In this document: piece by piece, positions 26,510 through 35,384 of the stretch
Layout: every line of letters starts with the position of its first letter
Numbering within the stretch: position 1 is the stretch's first letter
Source of the DNA: Acholeplasmataceae bacterium
Lineage (GTDB): Bacteria; Bacillota_I; Bacilli_A; Acholeplasmatales; Acholeplasmataceae
DNA length: 64,000 nucleotides
Reading direction: 5' to 3'
Assembly (NCBI GenBank): GCA_018400755.1
Contig: JAGYLU010000003.1
Span: 1 to 64,000, forward strand
Made by a program: the position numbers and the translations under genes
Notes under the pieces: model-generated
What the model was told of the DNA's origin: nothing
The model's input: only the letters and a program-made list of their open reading frames with translations
The model's database searches: none

Positions 26510-27955
26510 ATGAATCTTCAATACATCGGACTAGAGGAAATCAACGGCCCCCTCGTCTTTATTGATGACGTCGAAGGTGTCGGAAACGAAGAGATGGTGG
26601 AGATCAGGCTCGATAACGGAGCGGTCCGTTACGGACGGGTTGTCCAGATCGATGGCAAACGCGTCGCCATCCAGGTGTTTGAAGGCACGAACGGCATCTC
26701 GTTAGAGAACACACGTGCCATTTTTACCGGTCATCCGGTCGAGGTGGGGCTATCAAAAGAAATTCTTGGACGGACCTTCAATGGCTCAGGTAAGCCAATT
26801 GACGGACTTGGAAATGTCTATGTGGACGAACGACGCGACATCAATGGATTACCGCTCAATCCTGTTTCCAGAGTCTATCCCAGAGATTACATCCAAACCG
26901 GGATCAGTAGCATTGATGCGCTCACAACCCTCATCAGAGGACAAAAACTGCCCATCTTCTCAGGTTCAGGCATGCCCCATAACGAACTGGCTGTCCAGAT
27001 CGTGAAACAAGCAAAAATCGCTGATGCTGACGGTGATAATTTTTGTATCGTCTTTGCCGCGATGGGTGTCAAAAATGATGTTGCCCGCTATTTCAGACGC
27101 TCCTTCGAGGAAGCTGGTGTCATGAACCGGGTGGTCATGTTTTTGAATCTTTCGAACGAACCGATCATCGAACGGATCCTGACTCCGCGCTTTGCCTTGA
27201 CGGTCGCGGAGTACCTGGCGTTCAAGCATCATATGCATGTCTTGGTCATTTTGACCGATATGACAGCGTATTCGGAAGCGCTCCGTGAGTTCTCGTCTTC
27301 CAAGGGTGAGATTCCCGGCCGTAAGGGTTATCCAGGGTACCTCTATTCCGACCTCGCCTCGCTATACGAACGGGCTGGCATTGTCCGCGATACCAAAGGA
27401 TCAGTGACTCAGATTCCGATTCTGACCATGCCCAATGATGACATCACCCATCCGGTTCCGGATCTGACCGGATACATCACCGAAGGGCAAATTGTCTTAA
27501 GTCGAGATCTTGTTCAAAAAGGGCTTTACCCTCCCGTCGGTGTCTTACCGTCTTTGTCCCGTCTGATGAAAGATGGTATTGGTGACGGATACACCAGAAA
27601 AGACCATTCAGCGGTCGCGAACCAACTCTTTGCTTCGTATGCCCAAGTGCAAGAAATCCGTAGTCTGGCCTCTGTCATCGGGGAAGATGAGTTGACCACA
27701 ATTGACCGCCAGTACATTGAATTTGGCCGCCAGTTCGAGACGCATTTCATCAATCAGGGCTTCGATACCAATCGAAACATCGTTGACACACTTGATTTGG
27801 GATGGGATCTGCTTTCAATTCTTCCCAAAGATGAGCTCAACCGGATTGATGATGCGGTCCTGGATCTTCATTACAGCCATGAACGGGCAGTCGAACGGTT
27901 CCATATTGTCACCAAGCCGATCATCAAAGGACTTAAAGGAAGTGTGTCAAGATGA
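26510..27955 (+). CDS. ntpB: V-type ATPase subunit B (non-catalytic head subunit)
   Basis: Protein of 481 residues, slightly longer than the usual 460. Features: [19 protein letters not shown], the altered P-loop position [14 protein letters not shown] instead of a Walker [15 protein letters not shown], and [35 protein letters not shown]. The C-terminus is extended past the usual helical bundle ([19 protein letters not shown]). Overlaps ntpD by ATGA. Confidence 0.96.
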   Translation: MNLQYIGLEEINGPLVFIDDVEGVGNEEMVEIRLDNGAVRYGRVVQIDGKRVAIQVFEGTNGISLENTRAIFTGHPVEVGLSKEILGRTFNGSGKPIDGLGNVYVDERRDINGLPLNPVSRVYPRDYIQTGISSIDALTTLIRGQKLPIFSGSGMPHNELAVQIVKQAKIADADGDNFCIVFAAMGVKNDVARYFRRSFEEAGVMNRVVMFLNLSNEPIIERILTPRFALTVAEYLAFKHHMHVLVILTDMTAYSEALREFSSSKGEIPGRKGYPGYLYSDLASLYERAGIVRDTKGSVTQIPILTMPNDDITHPVPDLTGYITEGQIVLSRDLVQKGLYPPVGVLPSLSRLMKDGIGDGYTRKDHSAVANQLFASYAQVQEIRSLASVIGEDELTTIDRQYIEFGRQFETHFINQGFDTNRNIVDTLDLGWDLLSILPKDELNRIDDAVLDLHYSHERAVERFHIVTKPIIKGLKGSVSR

Positions 27956-28569
27956 GTGAACATCTCTCACCGACCAAAGGAAATCTCCTCGCCCTTCAGA
28001 AGTCACACACATTGGCCAAAAAAGGCTATGATCTGATGGACCGGAAACGCAACATCCTGATTAAGGAAATGCTCTCCTTGCTCGATGATGTCCGAATGCT
28101 CAGAGAAGAGATTGCCAAGACCTACAAACAAGCCTATCAAGCGCTTCAGGAAGCCAATATCACGCTTGGGATCGTTGGCGATATCGCCAAGTCGATCCCC
28201 GTTGACAATGGCCTTTCGGTCACCTATAGAAGCGTCATGGGTGTTGAGTTGCCACAGATCAGTCATGAAGCCGAGTATGTCAAGATCACTTATGGCATCG
28301 GCCATACCAACACGAAATTCGACTATGCCTATAAAAGCTTCATGAAGGTCCGGGAACTGACCGTCAAACTCGCCGAGATTGATAACAGCACCTACCGTCT
28401 CGCCAATGCGATCAGAAAGTCTCAAAAACGGGCGAATGCGCTAGAAAATGTCGTGATTCCACGATTTGAAACCGAGATCCGCTACATCAGTGATGTCTTG
28501 GAAGAAAAGGACCGGGAATCGTTTGTCAGACAGAAAGTGATCAAACATAACCGAACCAAACCTGAATAA
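27952..28569 (+). CDS. ntpD: V-type ATPase subunit D (central rotor shaft)
   Basis: Protein of 205 residues with two long helices that form the rotor coiled coil: [35 protein letters not shown] at the N-terminus and [49 protein letters not shown] near the C-terminus, both typical. It starts in the stop codon of ntpB and closes the operon; the gene runs into a terminator hairpin shared with yidD. Confidence 0.94.
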   Translation: MSEHLSPTKGNLLALQKSHTLAKKGYDLMDRKRNILIKEMLSLLDDVRMLREEIAKTYKQAYQALQEANITLGIVGDIAKSIPVDNGLSVTYRSVMGVELPQISHEAEYVKITYGIGHTNTKFDYAYKSFMKVRELTVKLAEIDNSTYRLANAIRKSQKRANALENVVIPRFETEIRYISDVLEEKDRESFVRQKVIKHNRTKPE

Positions 28570-28592
28570 AAAAACGAAGCCTCAAGGCTTCG
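28568..28592 (-). terminator. Terminator of yidD at the convergent end with ntpD
   Basis: CGAAGCC (28575-28581), TCAA, GGCTTCG (28586-28592). The A run at 28568-28574 becomes a T tract on the minus strand. The yidD stop codon lies in the loop. Confidence 0.85.
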
Positions 28593-28884
28593 GTATGTGT
28601 TGATGATCTGGATCCTCGCCATTTGGTGCAGGGTCCTTTTCTTTTGTGGTTGGCTTTGCTTTTCGATGCTTTTTCTCAGGAACCGGATCGTATCCGCCCT
28701 TGGATAAAGGGTTGCATCTCAAAATGCGCCAAAAGGTCAGCCATGAAGCCTTGAACACATTGAATCGCATGTAGGACTGCTTCGAGTATTCCGAGCAGGA
28801 AGGTGTGAATCGGCACTTATGGTTGTTGTATGGGGAGATGTCTTTTTGGTACCACTCTATCAACCGAATCGCGAGCTTTCTCAT
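28582..28884 (-). CDS. yidD: YidD membrane-protein insertion efficiency factor
   Basis: Protein of 100 residues starting at ATG 28884 behind AGGTGA (a TTG just before it is in frame). It has the YidD core: LIEWYQKDISPYNNHKCRF-TPSCSEYS, then FWRILRCNPLSKGGYDPVP. The three conserved Cys are present. It sits at the membrane surface and helps YidC insertion. The C-terminal 25 residues are a charged, Lys/Pro-rich tail that is extra to the core family. Convergent with the ATPase operon. Confidence 0.93.
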   Translation of the reverse strand: MRKLAIRLIEWYQKDISPYNNHKCRFTPSCSEYSKQSYMRFNVFKASWLTFWRILRCNPLSKGGYDPVPEKKHRKAKPTTKEKDPAPNGEDPDHQHIPKP

Positions 28885-28975
28885 CAAATCACCTGGCCTA
28901 TTATACCATGGGACATTGAACTTATGTGTTTTTTCATATTTTTCAATGTGCCTGGTATGAAGCGTGTCAGTCTTA

Positions 28976-28984
28976 TGCTATAAT
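28976..28984 (+). promoter_or_regulatory. Extended -10 promoter of the EF-G-like gene
   Basis: TGCTATAAT (28976-28984) is an extended -10 box; no -35 matches at the proper spacing. The start codon is 37 bases downstream. Confidence 0.6.
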
Positions 28985-29021
28985 AAGGGTAGAATAATGT
29001 AAACGATTGCAGGAGGTACAC

Positions 29022-31079
29022 ATGAAGGAGTACAACACCAAAGAGATTCGCAACATTGCTTTACTGGGCCATCAGGGGTCCGGTAAAACAAGTCTCTCCG
29101 AAGCGTTTCTTTTCGCCTCGAACGCCATTGAAAAAAAGGGCGAAGTTGAAAAGAAAAATACCGTTTCGGATTACCTCATCGAGGAACAAAACAAATTGTC
29201 CAGCCTTTCGATGAGCCTGATCCCGCTTGAATGGAATGACCATAAAATCAATGTCTTAGACGTCCCAGGATCCGATGAGTTTGTCGGTGACATCAATCAG
29301 TCACTGGCCGTCGTCAAGGGCGCTGTGTTGGTTGTTGACGGCAGCAAAGGCGTTGAAGTCGGCACCGAACGTATTTGGAAAGTCTTGAAGGAAAAGAATG
29401 TCCCCACCATGATTTTCGTCAACAAGATGGACAAGGAAAACATCAAGATTGACGATGTTCTAAACGAGATCAGAAGCAAACTCGGCAAGCAGACATTGCC
29501 CTTTACCTGGCCGATTGGCAAGGATGAGGATTTTGCTGGTTTCGTCAATGTCATTGAGATGAAAGCCCATATTTTCGAAGGTCTTGACAGCCATGTCGAA
29601 GAGATCTGGGATGACAAGAAGGCCAAAGCCGACGAACTGAGAGAACTCGTTCTTGAAAGCGTCGCCGAGACGTCTGAAGAACTGCTGGAACTCTATTTCT
29701 CCGGTGAGGAAATCAGTGTCGAACAGATCAAGACCGCCCTCAGAGGCGGTGTCATCCGTGGTGGTCTGACCCCGATTCTGGTCGGAAGCGCGACCAAGAA
29801 CATTGGTGTCAGGACGCTCATGGATATGATGGTTGATTATTTCCCGTCTCCTGCTGATCTTGAGAAAATCAAGGCGACAGATCCGAAGACCGGTGACGAC
29901 GTCATGGTCCAGACCTCAGATGACGAACCGTTTGCAGGTTATGTCTTCAAGACAACAGTTGACCCCTTCATGGGTGCGATCAGTTTTGTCAAAGTCAATG
30001 CCGGAACACTGAGACAAGGTCAGGAGTTCAGTATCACCAACAAGGGTGAGAACAAAAAGGCTGCCAACCTGTTCCAGCTTCGCGGCAAGAACCAAATCCA
30101 GGTCGATGTTTTCCATGCCGGTGACATCGCCGCCATTGCCAAAATCGATGGCCTTGAAACCGGAGACACCATCGCTGACCACAAACACCCCGTTGTCTTT
30201 GATCCGGTTGTTTTGCCGACACCGGTCATCTATATCGCCGCCCATCCCAAGAACAAAAACGATGAGGACAAGATCAGTCAGGCCCTTCAGCGTTTGAATC
30301 TTGAAGATCCGAGTTTTGTCATCCTACGCAACAAGGAAACCGCCCAGCTTCTCTTAGGTGGGCAGGGCATGACCCATCTGGGTTACATTCTTGAACGGAT
30401 GAAGACCATGTTCAAGGTCGATGTCGACATTGAAGACCAGAAGATTGTCTATCGTGAAACAATCAGGAAGACGGTCAACGCCGAAGGTAAGCATAAGAAG
30501 CAATCTGGTGGTGCCGGTCAGTTCGGGCATGTCTGGATCAAGTTTGAACCAACCGATGAACTCTTTGTCTTTGCAGATAGCGTTTTTGGTGGCGCGGTAC
30601 CCAAGAACTACTTCCCTGCTGTCGAAAAAGGATTGGTTGAAACCTTCGAAGCCGGACCGCTTGCGGGCTTCCCGGTGATCAACGTCAAGTGTACGCTTTA
30701 CGACGGGTCATACCACCCGGTTGACTCAAACGAAATCTCATTCAAATTGGCTGCGTCTCTGGCTTTCAAAGAAGCGACCAAGACATGTCAGCCGACCATT
30801 CTTGAACCGATTGTCCGTGTTGAAGTGACCGTCAAAGACCAATATGTCGGTGACGTCATGGGTGACATGAACAAGCGTCGGGGACGGGTGCTCGGCATGA
30901 ACCAGTCCGAAGGATATCAGGTGGTCATCGCCGATGTTCCGGAAGCTGAGATTGTCAAATATGCGATTGACCTCAAAGCCATGACCCAAGGTAGCGGATC
31001 CTTTACCCGCGAATTCCTGCGTTATGAGGAAGTCCCGGGCAATCTCATCGACAAGATTATTCAGGCATATAAAAAATAG
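29022..31079 (+). CDS. EF-G-like translational GTPase (FusA2/EF-G2 type)
   Basis: Start ATG 29022 follows AGGAGG at 29011-29016. The 685-residue protein has the five-domain EF-G layout. G1 is GHQGSGKTS, G4 NKMD, but G3 reads DVPGSDEF instead of DTPGHVDF: the catalytic His of canonical EF-G is replaced by Ser. This pattern marks the EF-G2/FusA2 side branch, which is usually a second copy beside a canonical fusA. Domain IV and V are complete (GGAGQFGHVWI, GSYHPVDSNEISFKLA, DVMGDMNKRRGRVLGM). Role in the family is unsettled: some members bind ribosomes without supporting normal translocation. A typical fusA (with rpsG) is not in this window. Confidence 0.85.
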   Translation: MKEYNTKEIRNIALLGHQGSGKTSLSEAFLFASNAIEKKGEVEKKNTVSDYLIEEQNKLSSLSMSLIPLEWNDHKINVLDVPGSDEFVGDINQSLAVVKGAVLVVDGSKGVEVGTERIWKVLKEKNVPTMIFVNKMDKENIKIDDVLNEIRSKLGKQTLPFTWPIGKDEDFAGFVNVIEMKAHIFEGLDSHVEEIWDDKKAKADELRELVLESVAETSEELLELYFSGEEISVEQIKTALRGGVIRGGLTPILVGSATKNIGVRTLMDMMVDYFPSPADLEKIKATDPKTGDDVMVQTSDDEPFAGYVFKTTVDPFMGAISFVKVNAGTLRQGQEFSITNKGENKKAANLFQLRGKNQIQVDVFHAGDIAAIAKIDGLETGDTIADHKHPVVFDPVVLPTPVIYIAAHPKNKNDEDKISQALQRLNLEDPSFVILRNKETAQLLLGGQGMTHLGYILERMKTMFKVDVDIEDQKIVYRETIRKTVNAEGKHKKQSGGAGQFGHVWIKFEPTDELFVFADSVFGGAVPKNYFPAVEKGLVETFEAGPLAGFPVINVKCTLYDGSYHPVDSNEISFKLAASLAFKEATKTCQPTILEPIVRVEVTVKDQYVGDVMGDMNKRRGRVLGMNQSEGYQVVIADVPEAEIVKYAIDLKAMTQGSGSFTREFLRYEEVPGNLIDKIIQAYKK

Positions 31080-31123
31080 TCATATCGCACAAGCCCGACT
31101 AACATGGATTAGGAGGGCTTGTT

Positions 31124-31504
31124 ATGATATGCGAGGCATGTGGGTTGCCAATCCGGATGGAACGGCGTGCCCACAATCTGTTTGATATTGAACACCATCA
31201 TATTTGTCAGCGCTGTGTCAGGAAGTATCCCGTTGTCCCTCTCACCGAAGTGATTCCGATCGAAGGAGGTGAGATCAGACTGACAACCCTCATCCAGGGA
31301 AGGCGACGGGCCCATCCCACGGCACACATGTCGTTCATGGGACCGATGGTTCACATGGTTTCAAAGATCTTTCCCCGTGACATCGTCCTGTGGTTTGACA
31401 TTGTGCATGACGAAGACATCCGTCTTCTAGACGCCATGTCTCTTGGTGACATCCATGCGCTGACTGTCTATCATACGATCAATGACAAAGGAGAAAAGCC
31501 ATGA
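31124..31504 (+). CDS. Zinc-ribbon protein, probable truncated ComFC-like stub
   Basis: Protein of 126 residues with an N-terminal CEACGLPI...CQRC pattern (CxxC at residues 3-6 and about 28-31) resembling the zinc ribbon that starts ComFC proteins. The phosphoribosyltransferase domain that follows in ComFC (PRPP-binding DDvxTTG) is missing; the rest is unlike it. In Bacillota comFC lies just upstream of hpf, which is exactly its place here, and it overlaps hpf by ATGA. I infer a decayed or repurposed ComFC; a simple hypothetical zinc protein is the alternative. TTAGGAGGGC precedes the ATG. Confidence 0.55.
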   Translation: MICEACGLPIRMERRAHNLFDIEHHHICQRCVRKYPVVPLTEVIPIEGGEIRLTTLIQGRRRAHPTAHMSFMGPMVHMVSKIFPRDIVLWFDIVHDEDIRLLDAMSLGDIHALTVYHTINDKGEKP

Positions 31505-32052
31505 AATTCGACATTGTCGGCAAAAACGGATTTGTTCCGTCCCCGGCCATCAAGGCCTATGCGGAAAAGCGGTTGAGCAAAGTGGTTCAGATTTTCGGAC
31601 CTGACGTCATCAACGAGGTGCGCGTCGTCTGCAAAGTCTACAAGGATCACCACAAAATCGAAGTCACCATCCCCGCCAGGAACACCGTCCTGAGAGCGGA
31701 AGTCTCCGATCAGGACATGTATGCCGCGATTGACAGGGCCAATGATAAGCTCCAAGCCCAGATCAGGAAGCATAAAGACAAGCTCAAGACCAATCTTGAA
31801 AAAGAAGGCATCAAGCAGGCTTATAGCACTGAATTCGATGCTGAGTCGCTTGAGAAAGAAGTGCTTGCGACGCAACTGGTCAAAAACAAGCAGGTTGAGC
31901 TCAAACCGATGACATCGGAAGAAGCCATCGCCTTGATGGAACTCTCCGGACACGATTTCTATGTGTTCCTTGACAAGGACACCCAAAGGACCCATGTTGT
32001 CTATCGCCGTCACGACGGAGATTACGCAGTCATCGAGACATTGACTGTTTGA
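31501..32052 (+). CDS. hpf: Long-form ribosome hibernation promoting factor
   Basis: Protein of 183 residues: an N-terminal YfiA/HPF domain (FDIVGKNGFVPSPAIKAYAEKRL, VCKVYKDHHKIEVTIPARNTVLRAEV, DMYAAIDRANDKLQAQIRKHKDKL), a linker, and the C-terminal dimerisation domain (KPMTSEEAIALMELSGHDFYVF, VVYRRHDGDYAVIE). The long form makes 100S ribosome dimers in stationary phase. Starts in the stop codon of the zinc-ribbon gene. In Bacillota hpf usually precedes secA-prfB; here those genes are 28 kb away. Confidence 0.95.
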   Translation: MKFDIVGKNGFVPSPAIKAYAEKRLSKVVQIFGPDVINEVRVVCKVYKDHHKIEVTIPARNTVLRAEVSDQDMYAAIDRANDKLQAQIRKHKDKLKTNLEKEGIKQAYSTEFDAESLEKEVLATQLVKNKQVELKPMTSEEAIALMELSGHDFYVFLDKDTQRTHVVYRRHDGDYAVIETLTV

Positions 32053-32074
32053 CATATCATCTGAAATCATCAAA

Positions 32075-32099
32075 AAAGGCACGCAGGTTGCGTGCCTTT
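32075..32099. terminator. Bidirectional terminator between hpf and sodA
   Basis: GGCACGCA (32078-32085), GGT, TGCGTGCC (32089-32096), flanked by A run (32072-32077) and TTT, so it works on both strands. Confidence 0.88.
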
Positions 32100-32112
32100 C
32101 GTTTGTCTGATG

Positions 32113-32718
32113 TTATTTGGCTTTGTTATAAAGGTCCAAGACAACATCCCAGTTGATGACTGAGAAGAATGCGGATGTGTAATCAGGACGTCTGTTCTGG
32201 TAATTCAGGTAATACGCATGTTCCCATACATCCAGGCCCAAAATCGGTGTGCCGTCATTGAGGGGGGCATCCTGATTGGCCGTTGAGAGGACTTTCAGGC
32301 CACCTTCTGGTGTGACAACAAGCCATGCCCAACCGCTTCCAAAACGGGTGGCGGCAGCAGTTCTGAATGTGTCTTTGAAAGCATCAAAGGAACCGAATGT
32401 TTGAACGATTGCGTCAAGAAGGACACCTTTGGGACCTTCGCCTTGGTTGACTTTGAGCAGAGGCCAGAAGAAACTGTGGTTGAAATGTCCACCACCGTTG
32501 TTGACAACAGCCCCTCTGATGTCTTCAGGTAGTGTTTCCGGATGCTTCAGAAGTGTTTCTAGAGGCTGGTCAATCTCAGGATGCTTGGCAAGGGCGTTGT
32601 TTAGGTTGTTGACGTATGCCTGGTGATGTTTCGTGTAGTGGATTTCCATGGTGCGGGCATCAATGAATGGTTCGAGCGCATCGTATGCGTAAGGCAGTTT
32701 TGGTAATGTGTATGACAT
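32113..32718 (-). CDS. sodA: Superoxide dismutase, Fe/Mn family
   Basis: Protein of 201 residues: [30 protein letters not shown] (first metal His), [11 protein letters not shown] (second His), [21 protein letters not shown] (Asp and His ligands). All four metal ligands are present. The metal cannot be fixed by eye; the residue pattern GGGHFNH is common in Mn enzymes. It disposes of superoxide in the cytoplasm, implying oxygen exposure. Start ATG follows AGGAGGG. Convergent with hpf. Confidence 0.96.
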   Translation of the reverse strand: MSYTLPKLPYAYDALEPFIDARTMEIHYTKHHQAYVNNLNNALAKHPEIDQPLETLLKHPETLPEDIRGAVVNNGGGHFNHSFFWPLLKVNQGEGPKGVLLDAIVQTFGSFDAFKDTFRTAAATRFGSGWAWLVVTPEGGLKVLSTANQDAPLNDGTPILGLDVWEHAYYLNYQNRRPDYTSAFFSVINWDVVLDLYNKAK

Positions 32719-32807
32719 GATTGAATCCCTCCTATTTCTATCTTCATCTTACCGTTTCATAGAGTTTTTTTCAATAAATATGCCTTGTTTGCGTCATTTT
32801 CACATGG

Positions 32808-34385
32808 TTAGCGGTGCTTCTTGTCTTCTTTGAACAACCGTTCGATGATGTCTTCAATGACATCGATAAAGATTGTTTTCTGATGGCTGTAGGTGACGAG
32901 TGAGGGGTCTTTTCCGGGGATTTTCCGGATATACCTGATGGCGGTATAGTCGACGGGGACCGAAGAGGAGTGACGCATCTTCGAGAAATGGGCGGCGAGC
33001 ATCGCCGCGGTTCTGATCACGTCCTCATCAAGATGGTCTGATCGGACGATCACGTGACTGCCAGGGGCGTTTCTGACATGAAACCAGGTATCGTTCTTAT
33101 GGGCGTAAGTATGGGTGAGATAGGCATTTTGCGAGGCGTTCTTACCAATCGCATAGGTTGCTTTGGGGGTCTCGATACTGATGAATGCCGGCACTTGGTC
33201 GCGGAGGTGTTTTTTTAGTTGGACTTTGGTCTTGAAGCCGTATTCGGCGAGCTGATATGACAGTTCCTGAAGGCTTTTGGCATCAGAGATCTCAACGTAG
33301 GTCAAAAAGGCTTCGAAGGTTTCGATGTCATGATTGGTCTGTTCAAGACGTTTTTGAAGGTGGTCGAGACCACGTTTGGCTTTATGATAAGTCTGATAGA
33401 GTGCTTGGGCATTCTCGTTTAAGGTTTTTGTCGGATCGAGCATGATGACCTCGGTGCCGACAAAGACATCGGATCGTTTGGATGACAAGGGCTCTCCACT
33501 CATATAGATCAGATCAGCTTGATCCTTGGCATGGAGGGCTTGTGTTGTCGACCGTATGTCTTCCTCGATGGCGGATAGCCGGTTGGACAGACTCTTGAGC
33601 TTGTTTGTGATGAACTGTTTCTCACCAAGACCAAGCTCACTTTTCTTGTGGTGTCTGCCGTCGAGCAGTGCGCTCAAGGTTGGAAATGCCATCGTTTCGG
33701 CCTCAGCGTCGAAGAGATCAATGGCGTGAAATCGACCATTTGATCGGTTCAATGTGGGCTGTGTCTCAAGCGCATCAATTTGCATTTTAGTTCGAAAGAG
33801 ATAACTGGCAAGCATCGGGGATATGCCCAAATAGTTTTTGACAAGATCATCCGAGCCATTGATCCCATGATAGTCTATGTTGAAGAAGGGGGCTTTGTCT
33901 GAGGCGAAAAACTCAAACTGGCCACCGGGGACGAGTTTTCGTCCATCGGGCTGAAACATCCGCTTCAGGCTGTCGATGATGATACCATGCTCAACCAAGA
34001 TCAGATTCGAGTGTCGGCCCATCGCTTCAAAGATGAGTGTCTTGGTGATCGGACCTTCGATCAGATCGCGTCCCAAAAATTGAAACAGCATCACCCGATC
34101 ACTTTCAAATTGGGTGATACGCTCGATGATGGCGCCTTCGAGATGCTTTTTCAAGACCTTCGAGAACGGACTTTCGATATGGGTCCGGTCATCTTGGGTG
34201 CTGAGATAGGCCCCATAAAGGGCGGAATCAGCGCTGATGACCAGTGACTTCCGTCCTTCTCTTGTATGAAAAACAAAACGAAACGTCTGCAGAGACGTCT
34301 GATAGACGCGGTCAAGGCGTCCGGTATGAAGTTGTGTTTGAAGTTCTAGACACATCCGTTGGATGAAAAAACCATCAAAAGTCAT
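32808..34385 (-). CDS. rqcH: RqcH/NFACT ribosome quality control protein
   Basis: Start ATG 34385 (MTFDGFFIQRMCLELQ) follows GGAGGG on the minus strand; an in-frame GTG at 34412 has no such site. The 525-residue product has the NFACT-N domain (LVISADSALYGAYLS, FSKVLKKHLEGAIIERI, LIVEAMGRHSNLILV-like text), middle coiled coils (HKAKRGLDHLQKRLEQTNHDIETFEAF) and NFACT-R (AYLTHTYAHKNDTWFHVRNAPGSHVIVR). It tags stalled nascent chains with Ala (bacterial Rqc2). Divergent from gmk; Bacillus yloA shows the same closeness to gmk. Confidence 0.93.
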   Translation of the reverse strand: MTFDGFFIQRMCLELQTQLHTGRLDRVYQTSLQTFRFVFHTREGRKSLVISADSALYGAYLSTQDDRTHIESPFSKVLKKHLEGAIIERITQFESDRVMLFQFLGRDLIEGPITKTLIFEAMGRHSNLILVEHGIIIDSLKRMFQPDGRKLVPGGQFEFFASDKAPFFNIDYHGINGSDDLVKNYLGISPMLASYLFRTKMQIDALETQPTLNRSNGRFHAIDLFDAEAETMAFPTLSALLDGRHHKKSELGLGEKQFITNKLKSLSNRLSAIEEDIRSTTQALHAKDQADLIYMSGEPLSSKRSDVFVGTEVIMLDPTKTLNENAQALYQTYHKAKRGLDHLQKRLEQTNHDIETFEAFLTYVEISDAKSLQELSYQLAEYGFKTKVQLKKHLRDQVPAFISIETPKATYAIGKNASQNAYLTHTYAHKNDTWFHVRNAPGSHVIVRSDHLDEDVIRTAAMLAAHFSKMRHSSSVPVDYTAIRYIRKIPGKDPSLVTYSHQKTIFIDVIEDIIERLFKEDKKHR

Positions 34386-34454
34386 TGGTTGACCCTCCAA
34401 ATCCGTGATCACTGACAGGAAAAGGTGAGAAAGACAATCTTTTATGATTATCTA

Positions 34455-34483
34455 TTTACACCTATTGTCAAATGGGTTATAAT
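34455..34483 (+). promoter_or_regulatory. Promoter of gmk-rpoZ
   Basis: TTTACA (34455-34460), 17 bases, TATAAT (34478-34483), 33 bases before the gmk ATG. It lies in the divergent region with rqcH. Confidence 0.75.
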
Positions 34484-34516
34484 GAATGGTAACATGAAGC
34501 AGTAGAGGAGGCATCC

Positions 34517-35134
34517 ATGAAACTCAATGAGAGAGGTTTGCTCGTCGTGATCTCAGGGCCTTCAGGTGTCGGAAAAGGAACCGTCAGACGTGCACTCTTC
34601 CAAATGCCGAACCATGACCTTGTCTACTCTGTTTCAATGACGACCAGGCCACCTCGCAACAATGAAGTGGATGGCGTCGATTACTTCTTTGTTGACAAAC
34701 AGACATTCTTGAATCGGATCAGGGAAAACAAATTTCTAGAGTGGGCGGAGTTTGTCGGTCATTACTACGGCACACCGCGCGACAAGGTTGATGAACAACT
34801 CGACAGAGGCAAGGAAGTCGTCCTTGAAATCGAGGTTGAAGGCGCGCTTCAGGTGCGCAAGCAGATGAAGGATGCTGTCTTTGTGTTTTTGGTGCCACCA
34901 GGGAAAAAAGCGCTTTATGAGCGACTCAAAAACCGTGGGACCGAGCATCTTTCAACCATAGAGAAACGGATGAAGAAGGCTGAAGGTGAGTTCATGCTCG
35001 CCCATAAGTATGATTACATCGTCGTGAACGACGAAGTGAATAATGCCGCTGACCGCATCATGGCCATCATTCGGGCCGAGCATGCGAAGACCGAGCGGAC
35101 AATCCATAACTACTTGAAGATGATAGGAGAGTAA
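34517..35134 (+). CDS. gmk: Guanylate kinase
   Basis: Phosphorylates GMP to GDP. The 205-residue protein has P-loop SGPSGVGKGTVRR, SMTTRPPRNNEVDGVDYFFVDKQTF for GMP binding, EWAEFVGHYYGTP and EIEVEGALQVRKQM. RBS GAGGAGG. Shares one base with rpoZ (TAATG), the standard Bacillota pair. Confidence 0.97.
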   Translation: MKLNERGLLVVISGPSGVGKGTVRRALFQMPNHDLVYSVSMTTRPPRNNEVDGVDYFFVDKQTFLNRIRENKFLEWAEFVGHYYGTPRDKVDEQLDRGKEVVLEIEVEGALQVRKQMKDAVFVFLVPPGKKALYERLKNRGTEHLSTIEKRMKKAEGEFMLAHKYDYIVVNDEVNNAADRIMAIIRAEHAKTERTIHNYLKMIGE

Positions 35135-35352
35135 TGATGAACAAAAACAATGATGGGATGCGTTATCCGTCAATCGACAGTCTGCTTGACAAGATTGACT
35201 CAAAGTACAAACTGGTCTATGCTGCCAGCAAGATCGCAGGCATTCTAGAGAGTGAGAAACTGAAAGTCGATCATTCCAAATGTGCGAAAAGTGTCGGTGT
35301 CGCATTGGAAGAAATCATTGACGGGAAAGTCACGATTGAGTTTGAATCCTAA
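35134..35352 (+). CDS. rpoZ: RNA polymerase omega subunit
   Basis: 72-residue omega: RYPSIDSLLDKIDSKYKLVYAASKIAGIL carries the conserved motif (YKLV..A.. R/K), with EEIIDGKVTIEFES at the end. Starts in the gmk stop codon. It helps assembly of RNA polymerase. The usual next genes (coaBC, priA) are not here; priA is at 51.6 kb. Confidence 0.93.
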   Translation: MMNKNNDGMRYPSIDSLLDKIDSKYKLVYAASKIAGILESEKLKVDHSKCAKSVGVALEEIIDGKVTIEFES

Positions 35353-35384
35353 AAAGTGTTCATGTCGCCATGAACACTTTTTTT
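35352..35384. terminator. Terminator between rpoZ and the convergent lipoprotein
   Basis: AAAAGTGTTCATG (35352-35364), loop TCGC, CATGAACACTTTT (35369-35381), then Ts. The A-rich left arm makes it usable on both strands; the lipoprotein stop codon is at 35383-35385. Confidence 0.92.

Noticed and set aside
31471-32082. 203-codon minus-strand frame across hpf
   Set aside because: A shadow of hpf produced by codon bias; hpf itself is beyond doubt.
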